DNA of 64,000 nt from JAMXLO01 sp963819855 (lineage in GTDB: Bacteria; Pseudomonadota; Alphaproteobacteria; Acetobacterales; Acetobacteraceae), in assembly GCA_963819855.1 (NCBI GenBank), contig CAWFYC010000014.1, forward strand, positions 234,884 through 298,883, in the 5' to 3' direction. Shown here piece after piece: positions 45,115 to 54,169 of this stretch (the stretch's first letter is position 1; the number at the start of each line of letters is the position of its first letter). Under the pieces are notes generated by a model. That model ran no database searches. It was not told the DNA's origin and worked only from the letters and a program-made list of their open reading frames with translations. The translations under genes were made by a program, and so were the position numbers.

Positions 45115-45639
45115 CTAGGAAGCCTTCTCCTCGATGTGCGTGGCCCTCATTAGTCGCAACGATTCGGGATCGCTCATCACCGAAAGCTGTGCATTCCGCA
45201 GAAAGTCCTCGTACTCCCGTGCCATCGCTGGCGAGACAACCTCAATCATCAGTCGGTTTTCGAGCCAGAATTCGATGACATGGAAGAATGGTTCCTGCCC
45301 CCGCATGCCGCGGCCGAAGGTCTTGGCGCGCCAGCCTTCGCGCGCACCGATGCGTTCGATCTGGTCGGGCTCCAGCGGCACCGAGAGCAGCACATGGAAA
45401 GGCCAGGTGTGGGGCGGTGCTTTGTTCTCGCCGAACACGACCTGATCGTCGCTGTCCGGAATGTCGAGAGTGGCACGCTCCGGGTAGACCTCGATCATCG
45501 TGCCGTGCGCGTCGCCGCTGGTCGCCATGAACGCGCCTTCAAGGGGCCCGAATGGGTGACATTTGCCGCCCATCAATTCGGCCAGGACCTCGGCGACATG
45601 GCGCGGCTCGTGCGCCGGAATCGATACGTGGTGGATCAT
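45115..45639 (-). CDS. VOC/glyoxalase-like protein
   Basis: 174 aa from ATG 45639. MIHHVSIPAHEPRHVAEVLAELMGGKCHPF is the first beta-alpha-beta module with a metal-type histidine, and HVLLSVPLEPDQIERIGAREGWRAKTFGRGMRGQEPFFHVIEFWLENRLMIEVVSP is the second. Probable metal-dependent dioxygenase/isomerase fold; the substrate is unknown. Confidence 0.75.
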   Translation of the reverse strand: MIHHVSIPAHEPRHVAEVLAELMGGKCHPFGPLEGAFMATSGDAHGTMIEVYPERATLDIPDSDDQVVFGENKAPPHTWPFHVLLSVPLEPDQIERIGAREGWRAKTFGRGMRGQEPFFHVIEFWLENRLMIEVVSPAMAREYEDFLRNAQLSVMSDPESLRLMRATHIEEKAS

Positions 45640-45950
45640 TGTGCTTCTCCTACTCGGATCAGTGGTGGTTGCTCGGACATAACTTCAGGTCGCGGGCAGA
45701 GGCGTTCAAGCACCCGGCTACGGCTGAAGCACGATTCCTCCGAGTTGCAACACGGCTGCATCGTGCGGGACCCATAACAAGCGTGCTTTGCGCAGTGTGG
45801 GCCTGGAGGGCAGCACCGGACAAGGGCGTGCTCTCGCCGCAAACCGAAGCGGAGCTTCGGCCGTCGTGGGCCACACCCGAAGGAGTGGTTCCCCGGATAG
45901 CGCCGCTGGCTCGCAAGCGGTATCAAAGCACATTACAATTTTGTCCGCTT
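45640..45950. other. Interval with no supported gene
   Basis: Short frames only. It leads into the SnoaL-like remnant at 45955 and is probably decayed DNA. Confidence 0.35.
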
Positions 45951-45954
45951 CAGC

Positions 45955-46096
45955 TGGATCGCGGGCGGCACGGAACGCGCCGTTGTTCTTCGGCGGTACA
46001 GACTTTGCCATGCTGGCGTCGGACGGCAGGATACGTGCGGTGACAGGGTTCGTTGACGCCACGCCGCACATGGGTGATGCGATATACAGCGATTGA
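45955..46096 (+). pseudogene. Remnant of an NTF2/SnoaL-like protein (C-terminal part)
   Basis: The frame encodes RAARNAPLFFGGTDFAMLASDGRIRAVTGFVDATPH, close to the last two strands of SnoaL/NTF2-like proteins (the GTDFAxLxxDGRI-x-VTGF pattern). The N-terminal two thirds are missing upstream, where no matching frame is seen. It ends at a TGA at 46094. Confidence 0.55.
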
Positions 46097-46143
46097 GTGC
46101 CTTGGGTCCTCCCGCTAATCGCGAGCATCTTTGGGCACACGGG

Positions 46144-46644
46144 TTAGCGGGGCGGCTCGGCAGGTTTCCGACGTGCAGCCTCAATCTTGGCAATGTCGAT
46201 CCGGCGCATTGTCATCATCGCGTCCATTGCCCGCTTCGCGGCAGCGCGATCCGGATCCTTCAGCGCGGCAATCAAGGCTCGCGGCACGATCTGCCACGAA
46301 AAGCCCCAGCGGTCCTTGCACCAACTGCACTCGCTTTCGCTGCCGCCATTCCCGATTATCGCATTCCAATAGCGGTCGGTTTCCGCCTGATCCTCGGTCA
46401 TGACCTGGAAACTCACCGCTTCGTTCGGCGCAAACGCGGGGCCACCATTCAGACCGACAAATGCTTGGCCGAGCACGGTGAATTCGACGATCAACTCGCT
46501 ATTTTGTTTGCCGCCCGGGTAATCGGACGGAGATTGCAGCGCCTGCCCGACATGGCTGTCCGGAAAGGTGGCCGCGTAGAATTCCGCCGCTTTCCGTGCC
46601 TCGCCATGGTCAAACCACAGACAGGTGACGATTTTTCCAGGCAT
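46144..46644 (-). CDS. PhnB-like VOC family protein
   Basis: 166 aa from ATG 46644. MPGKIVTCLWFDHGEARKAAEFYAATFPDSHVG, then FVGLNGGPAFAPNEAVSFQVMTEDQAETDRYWNAI and CSWCKDRWGFSWQIVPRALIAALKDPDRAAAKRAMDAMMTMRRIDIAKIEAA are the hallmark segments of PhnB/3-demethylubiquinone-methyltransferase-like VOC proteins. Function unknown. The start abuts an IS630 remnant on the other strand. Confidence 0.88.
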   Translation of the reverse strand: MPGKIVTCLWFDHGEARKAAEFYAATFPDSHVGQALQSPSDYPGGKQNSELIVEFTVLGQAFVGLNGGPAFAPNEAVSFQVMTEDQAETDRYWNAIIGNGGSESECSWCKDRWGFSWQIVPRALIAALKDPDRAAAKRAMDAMMTMRRIDIAKIEAARRKPAEPPR

Positions 46645-46687
46645 CGAACTTCCCTTACGTGCGTTGACGGCATATCTCGATATAAGC

Positions 46688-46951
46688 CTCCGAGCCAAGT
46701 CAGTCACCAAGTTCGTAGCAGAACAGACGGGCATGCTGGAGCTGTTCTTTCTGCCGCCCTATTCACCGGAGCTGAACCCCGACGAATATGTATGGAATGA
46801 TCTGAAGTCCCAGTGCACCGGGCGCAAGGTCATCAACTCGCTGACCCAACTGCGTCAAATGATCGTCTCACATATGCGGCAGCTGCAGAAGCTGCCTACG
46901 CTGGTACGCAGTTTCTTCCATGCACCCACGACGCGCTATGCATGTGCATGA
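46688..46951 (+). pseudogene. IS630 family transposase remnant (C-terminus)
   Basis: The frame reads RAKSVTKFVAEQTGMLELFFLPPYSPELNPDEYVWNDLK to the end, which is the catalytic C-terminal third of IS630-type DDE transposases (the final E lies in SPELNPDEYVW). The N-terminal two thirds and the left end are absent, so the element is dead. Its insertion may have set the boundary of the VOC gene region. Confidence 0.85.
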
Positions 46952-47003
46952 ATGGCAACTATTCTGCGAAGCTTAATAATGTTCGCATTTGTGGTGCGCA
47001 CGA

Positions 47004-47777
47004 ATGAACAAGCTGGTCGATTTTCCGGTCATTGTACTGGCGATAGCCTTCCTTTTGCAAGTGATTGCGGCCTACGCAGGAGATGCCCTGCGCAGAAGAA
47101 CGACGCGGCCGAAGGAGAACGCGAACCCCGACTTCGCTACAATCGTCCCCTCGGCTCTGACCCTTCTCGCCCTCATAGTCGGCTTTGCATTTTCGATGGC
47201 GGTGGGCCGGTACGATCAGCGCAAGACCTATGAAGAAGAAGAGGCTAACGCGATCGGCACCGAGTATGCGCGCGCTGATATTCTACCCGATGCGCTGGCT
47301 GCACACATCCACGACCTGCTGACTAAATACACTGCGTTGCGCATCCAGTTCTATGTGCTTCGCGATCTGTCTCAGCTCGACCAAAATGCCAACAGCACAT
47401 CGGATCTTCAGACTGCGCTATGGGCTTCGGTGGTCGGGCTCGCGACCACACAGCCGACACCTCCGGTGGCTTTGGTCATGTCCGGTATGAACGATGTTTT
47501 GAACACGCAGGGTTACGCACAGGCGGCATTTCTGAACCGTGTCCCCGCAGGGGCATGGCTGCTGATGATATTCGTCGCGATGGCCAGCAATTTTTTGCTT
47601 GGGTACGCTCAAGAGCGTACCTCACGGTCAACCTTGCTGGTGCTGCCGTTTATCCTTGCTATTCCCTTTCTTCTTATCGCTGATATCGACAGTCCACACG
47701 GAGGTTTAATACGCGTGGTGCCACAAAACCTGATCTTGCTGGCGCAATCGCTCTCGCCGCCGATCGCTACCCGGTAG
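47004..47777 (+). CDS. Membrane protein, DUF4239/bestrophin-like
   Basis: 257 aa from ATG 47004. Membrane segments are visible at residues about 6-25, 52-72, 190-208 and 215-232. The motif ALTLLALIVGFAFSMAVGRYDQRKTYEEEEANAIGTEYARADILP is characteristic of DUF4239 proteins. Function is unknown; a channel-like role has been proposed for bestrophin-like folds. It converges with the antiporter gene. Confidence 0.8.
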   Translation: MNKLVDFPVIVLAIAFLLQVIAAYAGDALRRRTTRPKENANPDFATIVPSALTLLALIVGFAFSMAVGRYDQRKTYEEEEANAIGTEYARADILPDALAAHIHDLLTKYTALRIQFYVLRDLSQLDQNANSTSDLQTALWASVVGLATTQPTPPVALVMSGMNDVLNTQGYAQAAFLNRVPAGAWLLMIFVAMASNFLLGYAQERTSRSTLLVLPFILAIPFLLIADIDSPHGGLIRVVPQNLILLAQSLSPPIATR

Positions 47778-47859
47778 CAAACGTGGTATGCGTTCAGGAT
47801 CCGGACATGAAGCAAGCTTGGTGCCAGGTCGTTAGAGCGGCGTGATCGGTTGCGGCTGA

Positions 47860-49146
47860 TCAAGGCATAAGCGGTGGTTCTCCCAAGGGCGGCACGAATG
47901 CCGGAGCTTCGGAACCCGGCAGCGGGTCACCACCGGGCGGGCGACCACGAAGTCGCAAGACCGCGCGTTCCGTAAGCACTGGGCCTAACACGGCAGTGAC
48001 GACTACCAGCACCAATGTAGCGTTCAGCATCCTGCCATCGATCAGCCGCTCGCCAGCAGCGTTCACGGCGCTATAAGCGACCAGCGCGGCCGCCAATGTT
48101 GCCGCGACTTGCGGCAAGGTGAGCGAGGTGGTCAACAGCCGGTCGGTCGCGTCGAACCCAAAGACGCGCCCCGAAAGCTCTGCCGCCGCCCATTTCGCGG
48201 CGATCAGTGCGATGATGATAGCAAGCACGAGCGGTAGATCTGAGGTCAGTGACACCACCAACAGCCGCAGATCGATCAGAAACCCAGTGACGATGAAGAA
48301 GGCAGGAATGAAGACGCCATTGCCGACGAATTCGAGCTTTTCCTTTGCGCGAGAGGACTTCACCGCTTGGTTCACCGCCATGCCGGCGAGGAAGGCGCCG
48401 ATGATCCCTTCGAGCTGAATCGCTTCCGCGGCGATGGCGGCGACGGAGACGACAAGGAGCAGGAGGGTGAAGCTCACTTCCTCGCTGTCACCGAGGCCGG
48501 CCGCGACACGTCGAGCCAGCGGACCGACCACCCCGAGCAGAATTGCCGTGAAGGCAATCAGTTCCCCAATCTGCACCATGATTGCCGCGGGCGCGAAACC
48601 GGACCGGTGCGTGGTTAGGCAGGCCGCGAGCACCAACAACGACAGCATATCTGTCAGCATCGTCGCACCGACTGTCACAACGACCGCGGGCCGGGTGGCG
48701 AGCCCTGCCGCCGTGACCATCGGAAAAGCAATGAGCGTATGTGACGCGATCAGCGAACCCACCAGCAGCGCCGAGACCGGCGAATAGCCGAAAACGTGCG
48801 CCACCACGATGCCGCAGACCAGCGGTAGAGCGAAGGTCACGAGGCCGAACAGGGCCGCACGCCGACGCACCTGCGCAAATTCGTTGAGGTCAATCTCCAG
48901 CCCAACGAAGAACATAAGCAGCAGCTTACCGAGCTCGGCGAAGAAATTCGCGACATCAGCATGCTGCGGAACTACGCCAAGCAGATGCGGCCCGACCAGA
49001 ACGCCGAGCAGAATGTAGCCAACGCAATCCGGTAGGCGCAGGCGTGGGCTGACCCAGCGGACCGCCAACATGCCGAGAAGTAGGATGGCGAAGCGCGCCA
49101 GCGGCGGAAGATCGAGTCCGGACGTCTCGGGAATCGTCATCTGCAT
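47860..49146 (-). CDS. CPA2 family cation:proton antiporter
   Basis: 428 aa from ATG 49146 (or ATG 49140). About 12-13 hydrophobic helices: LPDCVGYILLGVLVGPHLLGVVP, FFAELGKLLLMFFVGLEIDLNEF, VGATMLTDMLSLLVLAA (the antiporter ND/TD site), GIIGAFLAGMAVNQAVKSSRAKEKLEFVGNGVFIPAFFIVTGFLID. No C-terminal TrkA-N/RCK domain, unlike KefB/KefC. It would exchange Na+ or K+ for protons at the inner membrane. Confidence 0.9.
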   Translation of the reverse strand: MQMTIPETSGLDLPPLARFAILLLGMLAVRWVSPRLRLPDCVGYILLGVLVGPHLLGVVPQHADVANFFAELGKLLLMFFVGLEIDLNEFAQVRRRAALFGLVTFALPLVCGIVVAHVFGYSPVSALLVGSLIASHTLIAFPMVTAAGLATRPAVVVTVGATMLTDMLSLLVLAACLTTHRSGFAPAAIMVQIGELIAFTAILLGVVGPLARRVAAGLGDSEEVSFTLLLLVVSVAAIAAEAIQLEGIIGAFLAGMAVNQAVKSSRAKEKLEFVGNGVFIPAFFIVTGFLIDLRLLVVSLTSDLPLVLAIIIALIAAKWAAAELSGRVFGFDATDRLLTTSLTLPQVAATLAAALVAYSAVNAAGERLIDGRMLNATLVLVVVTAVLGPVLTERAVLRLRGRPPGGDPLPGSEAPAFVPPLGEPPLMP

Positions 49147-49510
49147 CTACCCTGCGTCGCGCCACAGACCTGCCGTATCATCGGTCGGTCCGAGCCGGCT
49201 ACGGCAAGGCGCAGGCCAACTTTCACTACCAACGATATTTTTGCCAAACTGCGCCACATGATGGCGGTTCCTCGGTCAGTTGCCTCGGCCGAAGCGTAAG
49301 GCAACGCGGCTATGCGCGCGATGCTCGCAACGACCTAGGCGAGTTGTTCGAAATCAGCGAGCTGAAGCTCTCTTCGGAGAACGGCTGCTCCAGCAGTGCG
49401 GGAACAGACACTGCATCCTCTAGGGGGTCCGTCGAGCGATACAACATGGTCAAGCGAGCCTGAGGACCCGGGCCCGGCGCTACGGCATCAATCAGACTAT
49501 TGGCGTATAG
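49147..49510. other. Gene-free interval between antiporter and tRNA
   Basis: 364 bases; only short frames and no recognisable motif. The promoter of the antiporter should be in its left part. Confidence 0.4.
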
Positions 49511-49598
49511 TGGCGGAGGGGGCGGGATTCGAACCCGCGGGAACTTGCGCACCGCCAGTTTTCAAGACTGGTGCCTTAAACCACTCGGCCACCCCTCC
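49511..49598 (-). tRNA. tRNA-Ser (anticodon UGA), CCA encoded
   Basis: Acceptor stem GGAGGGG (5' end at 49598) pairs with CCCCTCC, followed by discriminator G and an encoded CCA (49513-49511). The anticodon stem CCAGT/ACTGG encloses loop CTTGAAA, giving anticodon TGA. The long variable arm and the TTCGAAT T-loop fit a class II serine tRNA of 88 nt with CCA. No duplicate of its 3' end was found in the window, so there is no sign of an integrated island here. Confidence 0.95.
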
Positions 49599-49612
49599 TC
49601 CGCTCCACCTGT

Positions 49613-50680
49613 CTAATTCGCGCCGACGGCCCGGTCGATCTCCGCCGCCGTGATGCCGAGCCTCGCCGCCGCATCAACAACGTCTCCCCATGTCGTCGCG
49701 TCCACCGAAATGCCCGTCGCCGCTCGCTCCAGCGCCGCACGCCGCTCCGGCTCGCCCGGCAACAGCACCTCGTCAAAGCCGGGCGCAACGCGCGAAGAGC
49801 GGATATGCGCCTTGGTCGCCTCGGCACCTTCCGCCACCGCCGCTGGATCGCCCAGCCGCGACAAATCGATCACCGTCGCCAGCATCGAGTTTAGGATGCC
49901 ACCCTGCGCCGGCTGATCCACCCGCTGCCCGCCGCCGATCGCGCCCGCCATGATCTCGCAGATCACTGCCAGACCCGAGCCCTTGTGGCGGCCGAACGAC
50001 AGCATCGCCCCGCTGCGATCGCGCATCAATCCGGTGGGATCGTTGGTTGGCTGCCCCGCGGCATCGATCAGGCAGTCGTCCGGAACCGGGACGCCCTTGT
50101 TGTACGCCACGCGTGCCTTCCCGGCGGCGATCGTGGTGGTCGCCATGTCGAGCAGCAGCGACGGCCCATCCTCCCCTGGCACCGCGACGCAGAATGGATT
50201 GGTGCCGAGGCGTGGCTCGGCGCATGCCCAGGGCGCCTGGATGTCGCGACCATCGGCGACATTGACGAACGCGGTGAACGCGCAGCCGGCTCGAGCGGCG
50301 AGCTCGCCGTAGGTGCCGATGCGGCCGACATGCGACGCGTTGCGCAGCGCCAGCACACAGGCGCCAAGCTCCCGCGCGCGGGCGATCGCGCGGCGCACCG
50401 CATCGGCCGCCATCCGCTGGCCGAAGCCGCGGCGCGCGTCGATCACCAGCAGTGCGCCGGCATCGAGCACGGTGTGCGGCGCTTGGTTCGGCACCAGCAG
50501 TCCATCCTGCAGCAGCCGGATATAGGCGGGCAGCATGCCGATGCCGTGGCTGTCGTGGCCTGAGAGGTTGGCGCGCACCAGATGGTCGGCGACCTCCTCG
50601 GTTTCCTCCGCGCTGCTGCCCATGCGGCCGACGATGAGGCTGATAAGCGCGTGCAGCGCCTGGGGCGTGAAGTTGGGCAT
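49613..50680 (-). CDS. Ldh family (malate/L-lactate dehydrogenase-type) oxidoreductase
   Basis: 355 aa from ATG 50680. LDH2/MDH2 family features: HLVRANLSGHDSHGIGMLPAYI, NASHVGRIGTYGELAARAG, PRLGTNPFCVAVPG, LLDMATTTIAAGKARVA, and SFGRHKGSGLAVICEIMAG. These NAD(P)-dependent enzymes act on 2-hydroxy acids or cyclic imino acids, and motifs do not separate the two. Eight bases separate it from the MmgE/PrpD gene on the same strand, so they form an operon. Confidence 0.9.
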   Translation of the reverse strand: MPNFTPQALHALISLIVGRMGSSAEETEEVADHLVRANLSGHDSHGIGMLPAYIRLLQDGLLVPNQAPHTVLDAGALLVIDARRGFGQRMAADAVRRAIARARELGACVLALRNASHVGRIGTYGELAARAGCAFTAFVNVADGRDIQAPWACAEPRLGTNPFCVAVPGEDGPSLLLDMATTTIAAGKARVAYNKGVPVPDDCLIDAAGQPTNDPTGLMRDRSGAMLSFGRHKGSGLAVICEIMAGAIGGGQRVDQPAQGGILNSMLATVIDLSRLGDPAAVAEGAEATKAHIRSSRVAPGFDEVLLPGEPERRAALERAATGISVDATTWGDVVDAAARLGITAAEIDRAVGAN

Positions 50681-50688
50681 GCAGTTGC

Positions 50689-52086
50689 CTACTCTCCTGC
50701 CAGGCGCGCTGGCATCAACGGCGCAGCGAGCCGCATGAGATGCGCGACGTCGGCCGCGGTATCGATCGCCAGCACCGCATCGGCCAGTCGTGCCGAGCGC
50801 TCGGTGCCCAGCACCGCATCGGTCAGGCCGGTGAATTTCCCGCGCAACTCCGTCTCGGTGAGGAAGTTGCCAGGCTCGCCCTTCGGCACCACGACCTTCT
50901 GGGAAAAGCTTTCGCCGCGCGCCGCGATGGTCAGCTTGCCGGACATATTGGCGGGGAACTCGGCCTCGATTTCGGGATCGAACGCGCAGGTCACTTTGGG
51001 GAGCAACGAGCGCACGGTCGCGTCCCGCAGCAACCCGTAGCTGTCCCAGCCCATCGCGCCAGTCGCCAGCGCGGCCGAGATCACGAACGGGCCGCTGAAT
51101 TGACCATCGACCACGTTCTGCGGATCCGCCTTCTGTTCGGGCGGCTGGCCGATCAGCATCATCCCGGCGCGCGGCAGGCCGAGGGTCACGGCGGTGATGT
51201 CAGTCGGCCTGAGGTCATTGGCGGCACGCAGCGCGAGCGCCGCGTCGATGCCGGCGTGGCCATAGCGGCAGGACGGATACGGCTTCACCGCCGTATGCAT
51301 CAACTCGAACACCGCGCCGAGGTCCTGCACCGCGCGGGCCGGGTTCGGGTTGGGCGCGTAGGCGTGCAGGAAGCCGTGGCGGCCTCCCAGCGCCTCGGTC
51401 GGGCCCTTGAAGCCCTCGCGTACCAGCGTGGCGGCCATCAGGCCGTTGCAGGCGGCCCAGCCGACCTGGAACCGCTTGGTCCACGCGCCGTTGACCAGGA
51501 ACTGGAGGCTGCCGGCGCACTGGCTGAGCACTGTGCCCAGCGCGCCCTCCACCTGCTCGGCAGTCAGCCCGAACACCCGTGCGGCGGCGGCGGCGGCACC
51601 GAACGCGCCACAGGTCGCGGTGGGGTGGAAGCCGCGGTCGTAGTGCTCGCCGGCGGGCAGCGCGAGGGCGACGCGGCAGGTGACCTCGTAGCCGGCGACG
51701 ATCCCGGCCAGCACATCCGCGCCGGATGCGCCGACCATCTCGCCCGCCGCCAGCGCCGCCGGGATCACCGGCGCGCCGGGATGCAGCGAGCCGGCGGCAT
51801 GCGTGTCGTCGAAGTCCAGCGAGTGCGCCAGCGCGCCGTTCAGCAACGCCGCGCCTGCCGGAGTATAGCGGGCGGCGTCGCCGAACACGCCGGAATTGCC
51901 GGCGGCCATGCCCATCGCGCGGACCGCGGCGAGGAACGAGGGCGTGCTCTCGGCGTCGTGCCGGGCGCGGACGATGTTGCCGACCAGGTCGAGCACCAGG
52001 AAGCGCGCGCGCTTCACCACGTCGGGCGGCAGCCGGTCGAGGCGGATGTCGGCGGTGAACTGCGCGAGTTCGGCGGTGATGCCCAT
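50689..52086 (-). CDS. MmgE/PrpD family protein (second copy)
   Basis: 465 aa from ATG 52086, with GGAGGAACC upstream. HSLDFDDTHAAGSLHPGAPVIPAALAAGEMVGASG, GYEVTCRVALALPAGEHYDRGFHPTATCGAFGAAAAAA, GSLQFLVNGAWTKRFQVGWAA and VKPYPSCRYGHAGIDAAL are canonical. It is only distantly like the copy at 37122. Paired with an Ldh-type dehydrogenase, it may degrade a branched hydroxy acid. Confidence 0.9.
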   Translation of the reverse strand: MGITAELAQFTADIRLDRLPPDVVKRARFLVLDLVGNIVRARHDAESTPSFLAAVRAMGMAAGNSGVFGDAARYTPAGAALLNGALAHSLDFDDTHAAGSLHPGAPVIPAALAAGEMVGASGADVLAGIVAGYEVTCRVALALPAGEHYDRGFHPTATCGAFGAAAAAARVFGLTAEQVEGALGTVLSQCAGSLQFLVNGAWTKRFQVGWAACNGLMAATLVREGFKGPTEALGGRHGFLHAYAPNPNPARAVQDLGAVFELMHTAVKPYPSCRYGHAGIDAALALRAANDLRPTDITAVTLGLPRAGMMLIGQPPEQKADPQNVVDGQFSGPFVISAALATGAMGWDSYGLLRDATVRSLLPKVTCAFDPEIEAEFPANMSGKLTIAARGESFSQKVVVPKGEPGNFLTETELRGKFTGLTDAVLGTERSARLADAVLAIDTAADVAHLMRLAAPLMPARLAGE

Positions 52087-52329
52087 GGGATCGGTTCCTC
52101 CAGCGTTGCCGTCACTGTGGCGCAGACGGCGGTGGGCGAGCAAGCTGGCGGGAGGCGGGCAATTGAGGCTCAAGAGCCGTGTGCGGTGACTTTGTTTCCG
52201 TAGGTGGGCCAACACCTCGGGTAGCGCTGTGGCGAGCAAGTGAGGTCGGTATCAGCTTGGAGCGGGCACTGCATCGCCGGAATGTAGTGTTAGTCAGTAT
52301 GTCTGACAATAGCCGCCACGCCTAACGGC

Positions 52330-52606
52330 AACTGCGGCCCCACCTTGTGAACGGCCGTCGCGATCGCCGCAGCGATCGTGGCCTGGCTTCGGCCAATCGT
52401 CACAAGCAGACCGCTGCGGTTGCGGACCACCGCGTCGCGATGGGGTGGGCGTGGCCGGTATGTCGCTGGAAGGCGGGGAAGATCGCCAGCGCGCGACGCA
52501 TCAGCGGCTCAGCCTCGCCGAGATGGTTGGTGTCTTGTAGCACGTCGGTCAGCGCAGTGCGTGCCGAGCGGAACTCGCTGGATACCCGCGGAGAGGAAGT
52601 TTCCAC
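52330..52606 (-). pseudogene. Degenerate tetratricopeptide-repeat remnant
   Basis: The frame contains LQDTNHLGEAEPLMRRALAIF and HTGHAHPIATRW, which match TPR_10/12 repeat units (LAEAEPLMRRALAI, GPEHPNVATxLNNLA) but are interrupted and lack flanking repeats. It is preceded on its own strand by only about 60 bases before the binding-protein gene. The rest of the 52087-52669 interval shows no gene. Confidence 0.45.
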
Positions 52607-52669
52607 CCAGCGGTTTGGCCCGCGCCGCTCCTTCCGGTATCGTGTCGTTGCCCACGAAAGGAACCGTCC

Positions 52670-53887
52670 ATGCTGCTGTCACGCCGTACGCTGCTTGCCG
52701 CCACGACTGCCGCCGCCATCCCCGCTGGACGTGCCCGCGCCCAGACCCGCCCCGTCGTCCGCATCGGCGTGATGAACGACATGTCCGGACCGTATCGTGA
52801 CGTGAACGGTCCCACCGGCGTGGCCTGCACCAAGCAGGCGGTGCAGGAGTTCGCCGCCGGCGCATTCGATGTGGAGGTCCTCTCCGCCGACCACCAGAAC
52901 AAGCCGGACGTCGCCGTCTCGCTCGCCCGCGAGTGGTTCGACCAGCGCGGGGTGGACATCATCATCGACGTCGCCGCCACCTCCTGCGCGCTGGCGCTCG
53001 CCGGCGTCGTCAAGGAGAAAAACAAGATCCTGATCCCCACCAGCACCGCGAGCTCCGACGTGACCGGCAGCGCCTGCACGCCCAACTCGATGCACTGGGT
53101 GTTCGACACCTACATGGAGGCGAAGTCCACCGGCGGCGCAATGGTGAAGGCCGGCGGCGATTCGTGGTACTTCATCACGCCCAACTACGCCTTCGGCGCC
53201 GCCACTCAGCGCGACACCACGAAGTTCGTCGAGGCGGCCGGCGGCAAGGTACTGGGCGCGCAGATCTATCCGTTCCCGGAGACCACCGACTTCTCAGCCT
53301 TCCTGGTGAAGGCGCAGGGCTCGGGTGCCAAGATCCTCGGCATCTGCGGCGCCGGCGCCGACCTGATCAACATCGTCAAGCAGGCGCATGAGTTCGGCCT
53401 GACGCAGAAGATGAACCTGGCGGCGATGGTGGCCTATACCACCGACGTGCGTGCGATCGGCATCGAGATGGCGGCCGGCACGCGGCTGTCCGAGACCTAC
53501 TACTGGGACCTCAACGACCGCACGCGCGGCTTCCAGAAGCGCATCGCGCCGAAGGTGACGCTATGGCCGAACATGGCGCAGGCGGGCGACTATTCCTGCA
53601 CGCTGCACTACCTGAAGACGGTCGCCGACATGGGTGCCGCTGCGGCAAAGTCGGACGGAGCGGCGACAGTGGCGCGTATGAAGGCGATGCCGACCGACGA
53701 CGACTGCTTCGGTCCCGGCAAGATCCGCGAGGACGGCCGCAAGCTTACGCCGGCCTATCTGTTCGAGGTGAAGCAGCCATCCGAGAGCAAGGGCGAGTGG
53801 GACCTCTACAAGCTGATCGGCACCACGCCGGCGGACGAGGCGTTCCGGCCGCTGTCGGAGGGGGCGTGCCCGATGGTGAAGGCGTAG
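52670..53887 (+). CDS. Branched-chain-type ABC substrate-binding protein, Tat-like signal
   Basis: 405 aa from ATG 52670. MLLSRRTLLAATTAAAIPAGRARA has a twin-arginine-like signal with an ARA cleavage site. Peripla_BP_6 features: VRIGVMNDMSGPYRDVNGPTG, NKPDVAVSLAREWFDQRGVDIIIDVAATSCALA, WYFITPNYAFGAATQRDTTKF. Proteins of this subtype often bind aromatic or hydroxy acids. No transporter genes are adjacent. Confidence 0.9.
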   Translation: MLLSRRTLLAATTAAAIPAGRARAQTRPVVRIGVMNDMSGPYRDVNGPTGVACTKQAVQEFAAGAFDVEVLSADHQNKPDVAVSLAREWFDQRGVDIIIDVAATSCALALAGVVKEKNKILIPTSTASSDVTGSACTPNSMHWVFDTYMEAKSTGGAMVKAGGDSWYFITPNYAFGAATQRDTTKFVEAAGGKVLGAQIYPFPETTDFSAFLVKAQGSGAKILGICGAGADLINIVKQAHEFGLTQKMNLAAMVAYTTDVRAIGIEMAAGTRLSETYYWDLNDRTRGFQKRIAPKVTLWPNMAQAGDYSCTLHYLKTVADMGAAAAKSDGAATVARMKAMPTDDDCFGPGKIREDGRKLTPAYLFEVKQPSESKGEWDLYKLIGTTPADEAFRPLSEGACPMVKA

Positions 53888-54169
53888 CTCGCTCGCCCCG
53901 TCGGGTTGCGATAGTTTCTCGCCCGGAGGCCTCCATGACGGTTGCGCTGCGAGGAAATCGTCGAACTCTACCAGTCCGAGCGCGCCTGCCACTGCCGAGC
54001 GTTGGTCTCGAGATTCCGCTGGTTGACATCCTTGGGTTCGCCGCGATGCCGGAACCGGAAGCCGACGAGGCAGCTTCACTCGGCAGCTGACCTGCACCGC
54101 GCTACCCGCGGGTAGCGCAATCAGACGGCCGGGTGCACAATCACCGTGCTCGCTGAACGTCCAGGAACA
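53888..54169. other. Gene-free interval
   Basis: 282 bases between a binding-protein gene and an exporter gene, with no supported frame; the promoter of the exporter is expected here. Confidence 0.35.

Noticed and set aside
49511..49598. tRNA-Ser as an island attachment site
   Set aside because: No repeat of the tRNA 3' end and no integrase gene was found in the window.
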